The position numbers and the translations under genes are program-made. Of a stretch of DNA of 64,000 nt, positions 46,286 to 55,156 are shown in pieces; positions within the stretch are counted from its first letter, which is position 1; each line of letters opens with the position of its first letter. The stretch comes from Cellulomonas sp. 73-145 (GTDB lineage: Bacteria > Actinomycetota > Actinomycetes > Actinomycetales > Cellulomonadaceae). The stretch spans positions 153,924-217,923 of the forward strand of contig MKTI01000002.1 in NCBI GenBank assembly GCA_001898185.1, given 5' to 3'. Below the pieces are notes generated by a model. It saw only the letters and a program-made list of their open reading frames with translations. It was not told the DNA's origin and did no database searches.

Positions 46286-47200
46286 TCAGTCGCACTCGCA
46301 GCCGGGGGTACCGGCGGCTTCCTCGGGCCGGCGCCGCGCCCGGGTCTGCACCGCACGCTCAGCCAGCTCGGCGTCCGGCGGGTAGCCCACCTCCTCGAGC
46401 GTGAGGCCGTGCGGCGGTACGACGGCTGCAGCCCCGTCCCGGCGACGTCCGGCGAGCAGCTCGCCCGCCCACCCGGCCGGGCGTCGCCCCTCGCCGATGA
46501 CCAGGCTCGCGCCGACGAGCGCCCGCACCATCGAGTGGCAGAACGCGTCCGCCTGCACCTGGGCGACCACCAGCCCCTCGTCCGGCCCGCTGGTCACGCG
46601 ACTCCACTCGAAGCGCTCCAGGGTGCGGATGGTCGTGGCCTCCGGCCGTGGCTTGCAGAACGCGGCGAAGTCGTGGCGTCCGACGAGCGGGCGGGCCGCT
46701 GCCGCCATCGCGTCGGCGTCGAGCGCCCGCCGGTGCCACAGCACGTGACCGCGGCGCAACGGGTCGCGGAGCGCCGCGTCGTCGCAGACGCGGTAGACGT
46801 AGCGGCGCCGCAGTGCGGAGAACCGAGCGTCGAACCCGCTCGGCGCCACGGTCACGCGATGCACGACGAGGTCGCCGGGCAGCACGCCGGCGAGCCGGGC
46901 GACGAGCGCCGTCGGGCCGTCCCGGTCCGACCGCCCGCGCGTCGCCAGCAGCGCCGCCACACCGACGTCGACGTGCGCCACCTGTCCCCGGGCGTGCACC
47001 CCGGCGTCGGTTCGACCGGCCACCGACACCCGTGGCGGGGCCTCGCCCCGAGGTGCTGCGCGCAGGACCGTTGCGAGGGCGTCCTCCAGCACGCCCTGCA
47101 CCGTCCGGAGCGCGGGCTGCCGCGCCCAGCCCGCGAAACCCGCGCCGTCGTAGGCCAGGTCGAGGCGCAGCCGGACGACGGGGTCCGCGGCGGTGGTCAC
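46286..47200 (-). CDS. truA: tRNA pseudouridine(38-40) synthase TruA
   Basis: Makes pseudouridine at positions 38-40 of the tRNA anticodon arm. 304 residues: RLRLDLAYDGAGFAGWARQP, catalytic D65 in VSVAGRTDAGVHARGQVAH, RRYVYRVCDD and FCHSMVRALVGASLVIGEG. A GTG at 47209 would add three residues, but GTG 47200 stands seven bases after TACGGT and fits the leaderless pattern of neighbouring genes. In many bacteria truA follows rplQ; here three genes lie between. Confidence 0.93.
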   Translation of the reverse strand: MTTAADPVVRLRLDLAYDGAGFAGWARQPALRTVQGVLEDALATVLRAAPRGEAPPRVSVAGRTDAGVHARGQVAHVDVGVAALLATRGRSDRDGPTALVARLAGVLPGDLVVHRVTVAPSGFDARFSALRRRYVYRVCDDAALRDPLRRGHVLWHRRALDADAMAAAARPLVGRHDFAAFCKPRPEATTIRTLERFEWSRVTSGPDEGLVVAQVQADAFCHSMVRALVGASLVIGEGRRPAGWAGELLAGRRRDGAAAVVPPHGLTLEEVGYPPDAELAERAVQTRARRRPEEAAGTPGCECD

Positions 47201-47207
47201 GGCGGAC

Positions 47208-47213
47208 ACCGTA
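47208..47213 (-). promoter_or_regulatory. Putative -10 box of a leaderless truA transcript
   Basis: TACGGT on the minus strand, seven bases before GTG 47200. It overlaps the alternative upstream GTG at 47209, which therefore could not be translated from this promoter. Confidence 0.42.
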
Positions 47214-47230
47214 GCCGCACGGGGCCCCGC

Positions 47231-47236
47231 TACCGT
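47231..47236 (+). promoter_or_regulatory. Putative -10 box of a leaderless ROK-kinase transcript
   Basis: TACCGT, six bases before the GTG at 47243. The start sites of the two divergent leaderless genes truA and this gene would be only about 42 bases apart. Confidence 0.43.
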
Positions 47237-47242
47237 GGTCCG

Positions 47243-48007
47243 GTGGCGAACCCGTCGGACCCGTTCACCCTCGCCGTGGACTGCGGCGGAGGCGGCATCA
47301 AGGCGTCAGTGCTGGACGGCGCCGGCACGCTCCACGCGCCGCCGGTGCGGGTGCCGACGCCCTACCCCCTCCCCCCGGACCGGCTGGTGCAGACGGTCGC
47401 GGAGCTCGGTGCCGCCCTTCCCCCGTTCAGCCGTGCGACCGTCGGCATGCCCGGCATGATCCGGCACGGCGTCGTCGTGGCCACGCCGCACTACGTCACC
47501 CGGTCGGGTCCGCGCAGCACCGTGCTGCCCGAGCTGGTCGACGCCTGGGCGGGCTGCGACATCCGCGCCCTGATCGAGGACCGCCTCGGTGTGCCGGCGC
47601 TGGTGCTGAACGACGCGGAGGTGCACGGCGCGGGCGTGGTGTCCGGCACCGGCGTGGAGCTCGTGCTCACCCTCGGCACCGGGCTCGGCTCCGCGCTGTT
47701 CGACGGCGGCAGACTGGCACCCCACCTCGAGCTGTCCCATGCGCCGCTGCGCCGCAGCACCACGTACGACTCGTACATCGGTCAGCCGGAACGGGCCCGG
47801 CTCGGCGACGCGCTGTGGTCGCGCCGTGTGCGGCACGTCGTCGAGGGCTTCCGGCCGGTGTTCTGGTGGGACCGGCTCTACCTCGGTGGCGGCAACTCCC
47901 GCCACATCTCACCGCAGGTGCTGGACCGGCTCGGCGACGACGTCGTCGTGGTGCCCAACCAGGCCGGCATCGTCGGCGGTGTCCGCGCCTGGTCGCTGAC
48001 CCTCTGA
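47243..48007 (+). CDS. ROK-family sugar kinase, polyphosphate-glucokinase-like
   Basis: Predicted sugar kinase, 254 residues. N-terminal phosphate-binding loop LAVDCGGGGIKASVLDGAG, then VLNDAEVHGAGVV with the catalytic aspartate, LVLTLGTGLGSALFDGG and HLELSH. The zinc-binding CxCGxxGCxE motif of many ROK proteins is absent, as in polyphosphate glucokinases, to which the size and arrangement fit best. The first glycine motif is unusual (DCGGGG for DxGGTx). The 3' end overlaps the convergent hydrolase frame by 99 bases. Confidence 0.78.
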   Translation: MANPSDPFTLAVDCGGGGIKASVLDGAGTLHAPPVRVPTPYPLPPDRLVQTVAELGAALPPFSRATVGMPGMIRHGVVVATPHYVTRSGPRSTVLPELVDAWAGCDIRALIEDRLGVPALVLNDAEVHGAGVVSGTGVELVLTLGTGLGSALFDGGRLAPHLELSHAPLRRSTTYDSYIGQPERARLGDALWSRRVRHVVEGFRPVFWWDRLYLGGGNSRHISPQVLDRLGDDVVVVPNQAGIVGGVRAWSLTL

Positions 48008-48805
48008 CGTCGGTCCGACGCCCAGCGGCACCGCTCCCTCGACGACGCCCTCGACCTCGGCGACCGCCTCGAGCAGCACCCGGGTGAACCGCGTCGGACG
48101 CACCAGGCTGACCAGGTGCGTCGCGCCGGGAACGACCACCAGCCGACCGTGCCGGCACGCCCGGAGGAAGGCGCGCTCCTCACCGCGGAAGTGGTCGAAC
48201 CGTCCGTTGACCAGCCAGACGGGTGCGTCGACCCGAGCCAGGTCCTCCAGCGGCCGCGCCGACCGAATCGCGCGCAGGACGTCGACCATCACCTCGAGGG
48301 CGAACCCGCCGGCACCCGAGTCGGCCACGCCCGCCGGCGGCAGCATCCGCTCGACGAGCAACTGGTTCAGGCGCGCGCCCGCGTCCGGCAGTCGGGCGAT
48401 CACGCTCGCCGCAACCGCCCAGCCGTCCACCAGCGGCCGCCACGGGCGCGTGCAGCAGGACGCGGCGACCAGGCCGACCACCTGCTCCGGGTGTCGCGCG
48501 GCGTGCGCGATCGCCACGTAGCCGCCGAGCGACAGCCCGACCACGAGCGCCCGGCCTCCGACGTCGTCCACGGCGCGCACCAGCGTCTCGTCGGCCGCCT
48601 CGAGGCTGAACCGCTCCCCGCGCCGCACGCCGTGCCCGGGCAGGTCGACCGCCACCGCCGTGCGACCCGACCGCTCCAGCGCCTCGACCTGGACCCGCCA
48701 CATGGTGCGCGACGTGCGCAGCCCGTGCACCAGCACGACCGGGACCCTCGACCGCCACGGCTCGGGCCCGGCCGACGCCCACCCCTCCCGGTCCCTCTCG
48801 GTCAC
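47909..48805 (-). CDS. Alpha/beta-fold hydrolase
   Basis: Esterase- or lactonase-like hydrolase, 298 residues. Oxyanion loop VVLVHGLRTSRTMW, nucleophile S92 in VVGLSLGGYVAI, acid D204 in NGRFDHF and catalytic H230 in PGATHLVSL make a full triad. Substrate unknown. The frame has no stop until 47909, so the last 33 codons lie antisense to the end of the ROK-kinase gene; these residues look like a non-conserved tail. GTG start. Confidence 0.82.
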   Translation of the reverse strand: MTERDREGWASAGPEPWRSRVPVVLVHGLRTSRTMWRVQVEALERSGRTAVAVDLPGHGVRRGERFSLEAADETLVRAVDDVGGRALVVGLSLGGYVAIAHAARHPEQVVGLVAASCCTRPWRPLVDGWAVAASVIARLPDAGARLNQLLVERMLPPAGVADSGAGGFALEVMVDVLRAIRSARPLEDLARVDAPVWLVNGRFDHFRGEERAFLRACRHGRLVVVPGATHLVSLVRPTRFTRVLLEAVAEVEGVVEGAVPLGVGPTSEGQRPGADTADDAGLVGHHDDVVAEPVQHLR

Positions 48806-48858
48806 AGGTCGACGCTAGGCCGTCCGTCACCGCGGTGCCCAGGTTCGGCCGGCGGACG

Positions 48859-48905
48859 CACGAGAGCCCGGGACATCCCCTCTGCGGATGTCCCGGGCTC
48901 TCGTG
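48859..48905 (-). terminator. Terminator of the alpha ribosomal operon
   Basis: Perfect 20-bp inverted repeat (48859-48878 with 48886-48905), loop 7 bases, 20 bases past the rplQ stop on the minus strand. One of the strongest hairpins in the window. Confidence 0.9.
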
Positions 48906-48925
48906 TGGTGCTGCGGTGCTGCGGA

Positions 48926-49489
48926 TCAGGCCTTGTCGGCGTCGCCCTCGGGGGCGTCGTCGGCGGCCGTCTCGGCGGCAGGCTCGGTCGGGGTCTCCTC
49001 GGCGACAGCCGCGGACTCCTCGACCGGGGTCTCGCTCTCCTCGACCGGAGCGGCGGCGACCGGGGCGGCCGCGGGTGCCGCCTTGGCGGTCGCGCGAGTC
49101 GCCTCCTTCACGACGGCCTGCTTCGGCGAGAGCGGCTCGAGCACCAGCTCGATGACCGCCATCGGCGCGTTGTCACCCTTGCGGGCGCCGATCTTGGTGA
49201 TGCGCGTGTAGCCACCCTGACGCTCGGCGACCGCGGGTGCGATCTCCGTGAACAGGACGTGCACGACACCCTTGTCCTTGACGACCGTCATCACCCGACG
49301 ACGGGCGTGCAGGTCGCCGCGCTTGGCGAACGTGATGAGCCGCTCGGCGAGGGGACGCAGGCGCTTGGCCTTGGCCTCCGTCGTCGTGACACGCTGGTGC
49401 TCGAACAGCTGGGTCGCGAGGTTCGCGAGGATCAGCCGCTCGTGAGCCGGTCCGCCACCGAGCCGGGGTCCCTTGGTGGGCGTGGGCAT
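48926..49489 (-). CDS. rplQ: 50S ribosomal protein L17 with acidic C-terminal tail
   Basis: Large-subunit protein near the exit tunnel. 187 residues: the core to about 117 is normal ([55 protein letters not shown]), followed by about 70 residues rich in Ala, Glu, Val and Pro that most L17 proteins lack. ATG 49489. Last gene of the alpha operon. Confidence 0.96.
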   Translation of the reverse strand: MPTPTKGPRLGGGPAHERLILANLATQLFEHQRVTTTEAKAKRLRPLAERLITFAKRGDLHARRRVMTVVKDKGVVHVLFTEIAPAVAERQGGYTRITKIGARKGDNAPMAVIELVLEPLSPKQAVVKEATRATAKAAPAAAPVAAAPVEESETPVEESAAVAEETPTEPAAETAADDAPEGDADKA

Positions 49490-49565
49490 GGTCTCTACTC
49501 CTTGAGTTCTGGTGATGGTCGACGCGCGCGGCCCGTCGAGCGACGGGCCGGCGCGTTCCCCGGCG

Positions 49566-50579
49566 TCAGTACTGCTCGTCCTCGCTGAAGTCGACCTCGT
49601 CGTCGGCGTAGTAGCCGGCACCGGCCGTCGCGTCGAAGTCGATCGGGCTGTCCTTCAGGCTCAGTCCCAGCTCGGCCAGCTTCTCCTTGACCTCGGTGAT
49701 GGACTTCGCACCGAAGTTGCGGATGTCGAGCAGGTCGGCCTCGGACCGTGCGACGAGCTCGCCCACCGTGTGGATGCCCTCGCGCTTGAGGCAGTTGTAC
49801 GACCGGATGGTCAGCTGCAGGTCCTCGATCGGCAGCGCCAGGTCGGCGGCGAGCGCGGCGTCCGTCGGCGACGGGCCGATCTCGATGCCCTCGGCCTCGA
49901 CGTTGAGCTCGCGGGCCAGCCCGAACAGCTCGACCAGCGTCTTGCCGGCGGAGGCCAGCGCGTCGCGCGGGCTGATCGCCGGCTTGGTCTCGACGTCCAC
50001 GATCAGCTTGTCGAAGTCGGTGCGCTGCTCGACGCGGGTCGCCTCGACCTTGTAGGTCACCTTGAGCACCGGCGAGTAGATCGAGTCGACCGGGATCCGG
50101 CCGATCTCGGTGTCGAACGACTTGTTCTGGCTGGCGGAGACGTAGCCACGGCCACGCTCGACGGTCAGCTCGATCTCGAGCTTGCCCTTGTCGTTCAGCG
50201 TCGCCAGGTGCAGCTCGGGGTTGTGCACCTCGACACCGGCCGGCGGGACGATGTCCGCCGCGGTCACCTGGCCGGCACCCTGCTTGCGCAGGTACATGAC
50301 CACCGGCTCGTCGTTCTCGGAGGAGACGACCAGGTTCTTGATGTTGAGGATCAGCTCGGTGACGTCCTCCTTGACCCCCGGCACGGTGGAGAACTCGTGC
50401 AGCACGCCGTCGATGCGGATGCTGGTGACGGCCGCACCCGGGATGGACGACAGGAGCGTCCGGCGCAGGGAGTTGCCGAGCGTGTAGCCGAAGCCCGGCT
50501 CCAGCGGCTCGATGGAGAACCGCGAGCGGTGCTCCGAGATGACCTCTTCGGTCAGGGTGGGGCGCTGTGCGATCAGCAC
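49566..50579 (-). CDS. rpoA: RNA polymerase alpha subunit
   Basis: Assembles RNA polymerase and contacts promoter DNA and activators. 337 residues: N-terminal domain ([46 protein letters not shown]) and C-terminal helix-hairpin-helix domain ([38 protein letters not shown]). GTG 50579 with GAGAGGAA upstream; the longer frame upstream is non-coding. Confidence 0.97.
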   Translation of the reverse strand: MLIAQRPTLTEEVISEHRSRFSIEPLEPGFGYTLGNSLRRTLLSSIPGAAVTSIRIDGVLHEFSTVPGVKEDVTELILNIKNLVVSSENDEPVVMYLRKQGAGQVTAADIVPPAGVEVHNPELHLATLNDKGKLEIELTVERGRGYVSASQNKSFDTEIGRIPVDSIYSPVLKVTYKVEATRVEQRTDFDKLIVDVETKPAISPRDALASAGKTLVELFGLARELNVEAEGIEIGPSPTDAALAADLALPIEDLQLTIRSYNCLKREGIHTVGELVARSEADLLDIRNFGAKSITEVKEKLAELGLSLKDSPIDFDATAGAGYYADDEVDFSEDEQY

Positions 50580-50713
50580 GGTGGGGTTCCTCTCAGCGGG
50601 CGTCCGCCATATGACGCTCCGCAGTGACGTGCAATGACCGCGCGCGGTCTCGGTCCACCGGCGCGGTCGGCGCACCGGTCCGTGCGACGGGGCACGGACC
50701 GGTGCGATCGAGC

Positions 50714-51118
50714 TCAGACGCGACGGCGCTTCGGCGGACGGCAGCCGTTGTGGGCCTGCGGCGTCACGTCCTGGATCGAGCCGACCTCGAGGCCCGCCGA
50801 CTGCAGCGAGCGGATCGCGGTCTCACGGCCGGAGCCGGGGCCCTTGACGAACACGTCGACCTTGCGCATGCCGTGCTCCTGCGCCTTGCGCGCGGCGGCC
50901 TCGGCCGCCAGGCCCGCGGCGAACGGGGTCGACTTGCGCGAGCCCTTGAAGCCGACGTCGCCGCCCGACGCCCAGGCGATCACGGCGCCGGACGGGTCGG
51001 TGATGGAGACGATCGTGTTGTTGAAAGTGCTCTTGATGTGCGCCTGGCCGTGGGAGACGTTCTTCTTCTCCTTGCGGCGAGGCTTGCGCACGGAGCTGGT
51101 GCGGGTCTTGGGGGGCAT
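50714..51118 (-). CDS. rpsK: 30S ribosomal protein S11
   Basis: Platform protein of the small subunit, 134 residues: [59 protein letters not shown] and the C-terminal [12 protein letters not shown] 51118. rpoA follows directly; rpsD, often between them, is not here. Confidence 0.97.
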   Translation of the reverse strand: MPPKTRTSSVRKPRRKEKKNVSHGQAHIKSTFNNTIVSITDPSGAVIAWASGGDVGFKGSRKSTPFAAGLAAEAAARKAQEHGMRKVDVFVKGPGSGRETAIRSLQSAGLEVGSIQDVTPQAHNGCRPPKRRRV

Positions 51119-51163
51119 CTGCTTCTTCTCTCGGGGTCTGCGGGTCGTCCGGCGACGGGCGGG

Positions 51164-51544
51164 CTACTTGCGCCCGGCCTTCTTCTTGCCGGCGACGGTG
51201 CGCTTGGGGCCCTTGCGGGTGCGGGCGTTGGTCTTGGTGCGCTGACCACGCACCGGCAGGCCGCGGCGGTGGCGCAGCCCCTGGTAGCAGCCGATCTCGA
51301 CCTTGCGGCGGATGTCGGCGGCGACCTCGCGCCGCAGGTCACCCTCGAGCTTGTAGTTGCCCTCGAGGTAGTCGCGCAGGGCGACGAGCTCGGCGTCCCC
51401 GAGGTCCTTGACGCGGACGTCCGGGCTGATCCCGGTCGCCTTCAGGGTCTCGGTCGCACGCGTGCGGCCGACCCCGTAGATGTAGGTGAGCGCAACCTCG
51501 AGCCGCTTCTCGCGGGGGAGGTCGACGCCGATGAGACGTGCCAT
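51164..51544 (-). CDS. rpsM: 30S ribosomal protein S13
   Basis: Head protein at the intersubunit bridge, 126 residues: [54 protein letters not shown] and a Lys-rich end. ATG 51544. Confidence 0.97.
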   Translation of the reverse strand: MARLIGVDLPREKRLEVALTYIYGVGRTRATETLKATGISPDVRVKDLGDAELVALRDYLEGNYKLEGDLRREVAADIRRKVEIGCYQGLRHRRGLPVRGQRTKTNARTRKGPKRTVAGKKKAGRK

Positions 51545-51683
51545 GTGCCTGGTGGCTCCTGCAACTTCGTCGGAGGTCTGCCGCACCGTCCTCCCGCGAG
51601 CCTGCGGGCCCCGGCCTCCGAGCCGGGGGTGTCACCGGTGCCGACGTCTGCACGACGGCGACCGGTGCGGCGGTGCGCTGATC

Positions 51684-51703
51684 GGGTCCCGTCACCGGGA
51701 CCC
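51684..51703 (-). terminator. Hairpin after rpmJ
   Basis: 7-bp perfect repeat GGGTCCC/GGGACCC (51684-51690 with 51697-51703) 20 bases past the rpmJ stop, within the unusually long 179-base rpmJ-rpsM gap. It may attenuate between infA-rpmJ and rpsM-rpsK-rpoA-rplQ. Confidence 0.4.
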
Positions 51704-51723
51704 GGGGTGGTGCTGGTGGCTGC

Positions 51724-51837
51724 TCAGCCCTGGCGCTGCTTGTGGCGCTGGTTCTCGCAGATCACCATGACGCGACCGTGCCGGCGGATCACCTTGCACT
51801 TGTCGCAGATCTTCTTGACGCTCGGCTTGACCTTCAT
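51724..51837 (-). CDS. rpmJ: 50S ribosomal protein L36
   Basis: 37 residues, [20 protein letters not shown] and ending NQRHKQRQG. The zinc ligands C11, C14, C27 and H32 are present, so this is the zinc-binding (C+) form. Read directly from the sequence; start ATG at 51837. Confidence 0.96.
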   Translation of the reverse strand: MKVKPSVKKICDKCKVIRRHGRVMVICENQRHKQRQG

Positions 51838-51892
51838 GGTTCCCTCCGCCGCCGGGCACCCTCGCGGGTGAGACGGCGTGGTCGAGTGGTGA

Positions 51893-52114
51893 TTACTTGT
51901 AGCGGTAGACGATGCGCCCGCGGGACAGGTCGTACGGGCTCAGCTCCACCACGACCCGGTCCTCGGGGAGGATCCGGATGTAGTGCTGACGCATCTTGCC
52001 CGAGATGTGGGCGAGAACCTTGTGCCCGTTGCTCAGCTCGACGCGGAACATCGCGTTCGGCAGAGCCTCGACCACCGAGCCCTCGATCTCGATGACACCG
52101 TCCTTCTTTGCCAT
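51893..52114 (-). CDS. infA: Translation initiation factor IF-1
   Basis: Blocks the A site during initiation. 73 residues, OB fold: [39 protein letters not shown] and [14 protein letters not shown] at 52114; frame upstream is not conserved. Starts the infA-rpmJ-rpsM-rpsK-rpoA-rplQ run. Confidence 0.97.
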   Translation of the reverse strand: MAKKDGVIEIEGSVVEALPNAMFRVELSNGHKVLAHISGKMRQHYIRILPEDRVVVELSPYDLSRGRIVYRYK

Positions 52115-52295
52115 GTCCTCCGCTGCCTGTCGGTCCGTACGTGTCGACCCACGACACGCGACCCGCCAGAGCTGACGCCCCGGCGACTCGTGCCATCGTG
52201 GAGGGTGCTGCCGGTCTCCCCATCCACACAGGGCGGGGGATGACGACCTTGCCCGCCCACGCCGCAGCGCAGGATGACGCACACCCAACGGGCGA

Positions 52296-52301
52296 TCCTA
52301 C
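52296..52301 (-). promoter_or_regulatory. Candidate -10 box of the infA operon
   Basis: TAGGAT on the minus strand, about 180 bases before infA, with no convincing -35. The gene-free stretch 52115-52530 (416 bases) holds this box, the long infA leader and, at its far end, the terminator of the LAQTG-protein gene. Confidence 0.35.
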
Positions 52302-52430
52302 GCCATCGGCCGCACCCCGGGAAACCGGCCCGGTGAGAGCCCCGGCACACCCTCCCCGACATCCGGTGCCAGGTACGTCGGCGGCGCGCCACGGCTGTCG
52401 CGCACAGGCTGCAGCAGGTCACCCGGACAC

Positions 52431-52473
52431 GACGGTGCCCCCGGGGAGGAGGGGTCCCCAGGGGCACCGTCGG
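52431..52473 (-). terminator. Terminator after the LAQTG surface-protein gene
   Basis: 12-bp perfect outer stem (52431-52442 with 52462-52473) with a further GGGGA/TCCCC pairing inside, 58 bases after the stop on the minus strand. It separates this gene from infA. Confidence 0.75.
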
Positions 52474-52530
52474 GCACGGACCGGTGGCGCGCCGCGCACC
52501 TCGGTCAGGAGAGGTGCGGCGCCGCCGGAC

Positions 52531-53520
52531 TCATCGCATCGCGCCGCGACGACGGAGCAGCAGCAGAAGCACGCCGGCCGCAACGAGCACGACCGCTGCG
52601 GCTGCGGCGCCGATCGGCGCCGCACCGGTCTGCGCCAACGAACCCGTGCGGTCCTCGGCTGCCAGCACGGCGCTGACGACCTGCGGGCTGGCGCTCTGGG
52701 TGGAGTCCGGCGCGGACAGCACGACGTCGACGACGTCGCGCGAGGGAGAAGCGCTCGGCTTCGGCGTCGCGACCGGTGCAGCCGTGGCACTCGGGGTCGC
52801 CGCAGCAGCGACCGTCGCTCTCGGGGACGCCGTGGGCACGGTCGTGGCCGCATGGCTCGGGCCGACGGCGGGGGTCGTCTCGACCGGTCCGGGCGTCTCG
52901 GTCGGGGCGACGACGGGTGCGGCGGGCGCCTTCGGCGTGGCGGTCGACGTCGGGGTCGGGGCGACTGTGGCCGAGGCGCACGCGGGGACCTCGACGAGCT
53001 TGTCCAGGGTCCAGTGCTGCGCGGCGAAGATCGGTGGCCAGCCGATGGTCATCTTCGGGTAGCTCGGCGCGGGAGTGTCGGTGAACAGCGACTCCGTGCC
53101 ATATCCCTGGTCCTCCTGCACCGCCCAGCCGGAGCCGCACAGCTCGACACCCGCCACGGCCAGCGCGGTCCGAACCTGGTCCAGCGTCACCGGGCGGTAC
53201 TCGGCGCCCGACCAGGTCGCCACCAGGTACTGCTGCGTCGAGTTCTGCCAGGACGCGGGCCGGCTGGCGTCGCGCTTGCGGTACACGTAGGCGCCGGTCG
53301 CGGTCGCGGGTGCGGCATGCGTGCCACCACGCTGGGGGAACGGATGCGCAGGGACACCCTGGGACTCGTCCTGACCCCCACCGCCCGCGTCCACACAGCT
53401 GGCCGCGGCCGAGGCACCCGTGGCGAGGCCGATCATCATCACCGTCCCGGTGAGCACGGCCGCCGCAGCCCTGAGGCCGCGGCGGGGAACAGAGCTTCCA
53501 AGACGAGAACTGCGCAGCAT
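52531..53520 (-). CDS. Secreted protein with class-E-type sortase signal (LAQTG)
   Basis: 329 residues, unknown function, predicted to be anchored in the cell wall. Signal peptide at about 1-40 (basic LRSSRLGSSVPRRGLR, hydrophobic core, ATGASA cleavage region), a folded domain at about 42-182 with three cysteines (C42, C128, C181) and many aromatic residues, a Pro/Thr/Ala-rich linker at about 183-262, then LAQTG (295-299), a membrane helix (301-322) and the tail RRRGAMR. This is the layout of sortase substrates. It interrupts the usual map-infA junction. No sortase gene is in the window. Confidence 0.8.
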   Translation of the reverse strand: MLRSSRLGSSVPRRGLRAAAAVLTGTVMMIGLATGASAAASCVDAGGGGQDESQGVPAHPFPQRGGTHAAPATATGAYVYRKRDASRPASWQNSTQQYLVATWSGAEYRPVTLDQVRTALAVAGVELCGSGWAVQEDQGYGTESLFTDTPAPSYPKMTIGWPPIFAAQHWTLDKLVEVPACASATVAPTPTSTATPKAPAAPVVAPTETPGPVETTPAVGPSHAATTVPTASPRATVAAAATPSATAAPVATPKPSASPSRDVVDVVLSAPDSTQSASPQVVSAVLAAEDRTGSLAQTGAAPIGAAAAAVVLVAAGVLLLLLRRRGAMR

Positions 53521-53747
53521 GGTCCACCCATCGATGCGGGCAGGCGTCAGCGCTGAGGCACCTGCCGGGGAACGCGAGCACCAGTGCCGCTGCGTGCGTG
53601 ACGCACGCGCTCGCGCCCCCTGGCCCGTGGCGGGATCCTTCCCGCGCGAGCGACCATATCGGACATAACGGACCGATGTGGGCAATCCACAACCCTGACC
53701 TGCACCAACAGGAATGCCACTCGATCAGGTGACCAGCCCGGGCGCTC

Positions 53748-54569
53748 TCAGACCGGCGTCGCGGTCCGCACTCCCCGCTCGCCGAGACGCGCCGCGCCGC
53801 CGTCCTCGGCCGTGAGCACCCAGAGCGCGCCCTCCAGCACCGCGACGGTGTGCTCCCAGTGCGCCGCCCGGGAGCCGTCGTCCGTCACCACCGTCCACCC
53901 GTCGGCCAGCTCGTGGGTATCCCCCGAACCGCGCGTCAGCATCGGCTCGACCGCCAGCACCATGCCGGGCGTCACCCGGTGCCCCCTCGGTCGCAACCGA
54001 TAGTTCGGCACGTCGGGCGGCTGGTGCATCGCGGTGCCGATGCCGTGCCCGACGTAGTCCTGCACGATCCCGTAGCGCACCGGACCCGAGTCGACGAGGT
54101 CCTCCACGGCCTCCCCGACCACACCGATGCGATCCCCGCCGGCAAGAGCGGCGACGCCGGCCCACATCGCCGCCTCGGTCGTCGCGACCAGCGCCTCGTC
54201 GGCAGGATCGCCCTCGCCGACGACCGTGCTGAAGGCGCTGTCGCCGTGCCATCCGTCCACGATCGCGCCGCAGTCGACCGACACGAGGTCGCCCGCGCGG
54301 ACCACCCGCTCCCCCGGGATGCCGTGGACCACCTCGTCGTTCACCGAGACGCAGATCGTCGCCGGGTACCCCTCGTACCCGAGGAAGGAGGGTGTGGCAC
54401 CCGACGAGGCGATCACCCGTGCCGCCACGGCGTCGAGCTGGGCGGTGGTCGCACCGGGTACGAGCGCGGCCCGCACCTCCGCCAGCGCCGCCGCGACGAC
54501 GAGCCCCGCGCGCCGCATGGCGCGCACCTCGTCGAGCGACTTCAGCTCGATCCGCTCCCGGCCGGCCAC
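53748..54569 (-). CDS. map: Type I methionine aminopeptidase
   Basis: Removes N-terminal methionine. 273 residues: IELKSLDEVRAMRRAG, VNDEVVHGIPGERV, metal ligands in VSVDCGAIVDGWHGDSAF, HGIGTAMHQPPDVPNY and AVEPMLTRG and the final HTVAV. GTG 54569, five bases after the adk stop. A C-terminal extension of about 20 residues follows. Last gene of secY-adk-map. Confidence 0.95.
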   Translation of the reverse strand: MAGRERIELKSLDEVRAMRRAGLVVAAALAEVRAALVPGATTAQLDAVAARVIASSGATPSFLGYEGYPATICVSVNDEVVHGIPGERVVRAGDLVSVDCGAIVDGWHGDSAFSTVVGEGDPADEALVATTEAAMWAGVAALAGGDRIGVVGEAVEDLVDSGPVRYGIVQDYVGHGIGTAMHQPPDVPNYRLRPRGHRVTPGMVLAVEPMLTRGSGDTHELADGWTVVTDDGSRAAHWEHTVAVLEGALWVLTAEDGGAARLGERGVRTATPV

Positions 54570-54574
54570 GCCGG

Positions 54575-55156
54575 TCAGTGATGCAGCGCGGGCTCGATCG
54601 CCGCGAGCAGGCGGTCGGTCACCTCGTCGATCTCGCCGAGCCCGTCGACCCGCACCAGCAGCCCACGCTCGGCGTAGACGCCCGACAGCGGCGCGGTCTG
54701 GTCGGCGTAGACGTCGAGCCTGTGGCGGATCACGTCCTCCGTGTCGTCCACCCGACCCTCGATCTCGGCGCGCTTCAGCAGACGCTCCACAACGACCTCG
54801 GCATCGGCCGTGATCTCCACGACGACGTCGAGGGCCCGGCCGGCGTCGGCGAGGATCGCGTCGAGCGCGTCCACCTGGGCGAGGTTCCGCGGGTACCCGT
54901 CGAGCAGGAAGCCCTCGGCCGCGTCGGGCTCTGCGAGGCGTGCGCGGACCAGCTCGTCGGTCAGCTCGTCCGGGACCAGCGCGCCCACGGAGGTGTACTC
55001 CACGACGCGCCGCCCGAGCTCGGTCCCGCCCTTGATGTTGCTGCGGAAGATGTCGCCCGTGGAGATCGCGGGGACGCCGAGCTTGTCGCAGATGCGCGCT
55101 GCCTGGGTGCCCTTGCCGGCACCGGGAGGACCGAACAGGACCAGGCGGACGCTCAC
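54575..55156 (-). CDS. adk: Adenylate kinase, short form
   Basis: Interconverts ATP plus AMP and two ADP. 193 residues, Walker A GPPGAGKGT at 9-17, ISTGDIFRSNI, FLLDGYPRNLAQ. The lid is short and lacks zinc cysteines, as in other actinobacteria. GTG 55156 overlaps the secY stop as GTGA. Confidence 0.96.
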   Translation of the reverse strand: MSVRLVLFGPPGAGKGTQAARICDKLGVPAISTGDIFRSNIKGGTELGRRVVEYTSVGALVPDELTDELVRARLAEPDAAEGFLLDGYPRNLAQVDALDAILADAGRALDVVVEITADAEVVVERLLKRAEIEGRVDDTEDVIRHRLDVYADQTAPLSGVYAERGLLVRVDGLGEIDEVTDRLLAAIEPALHH

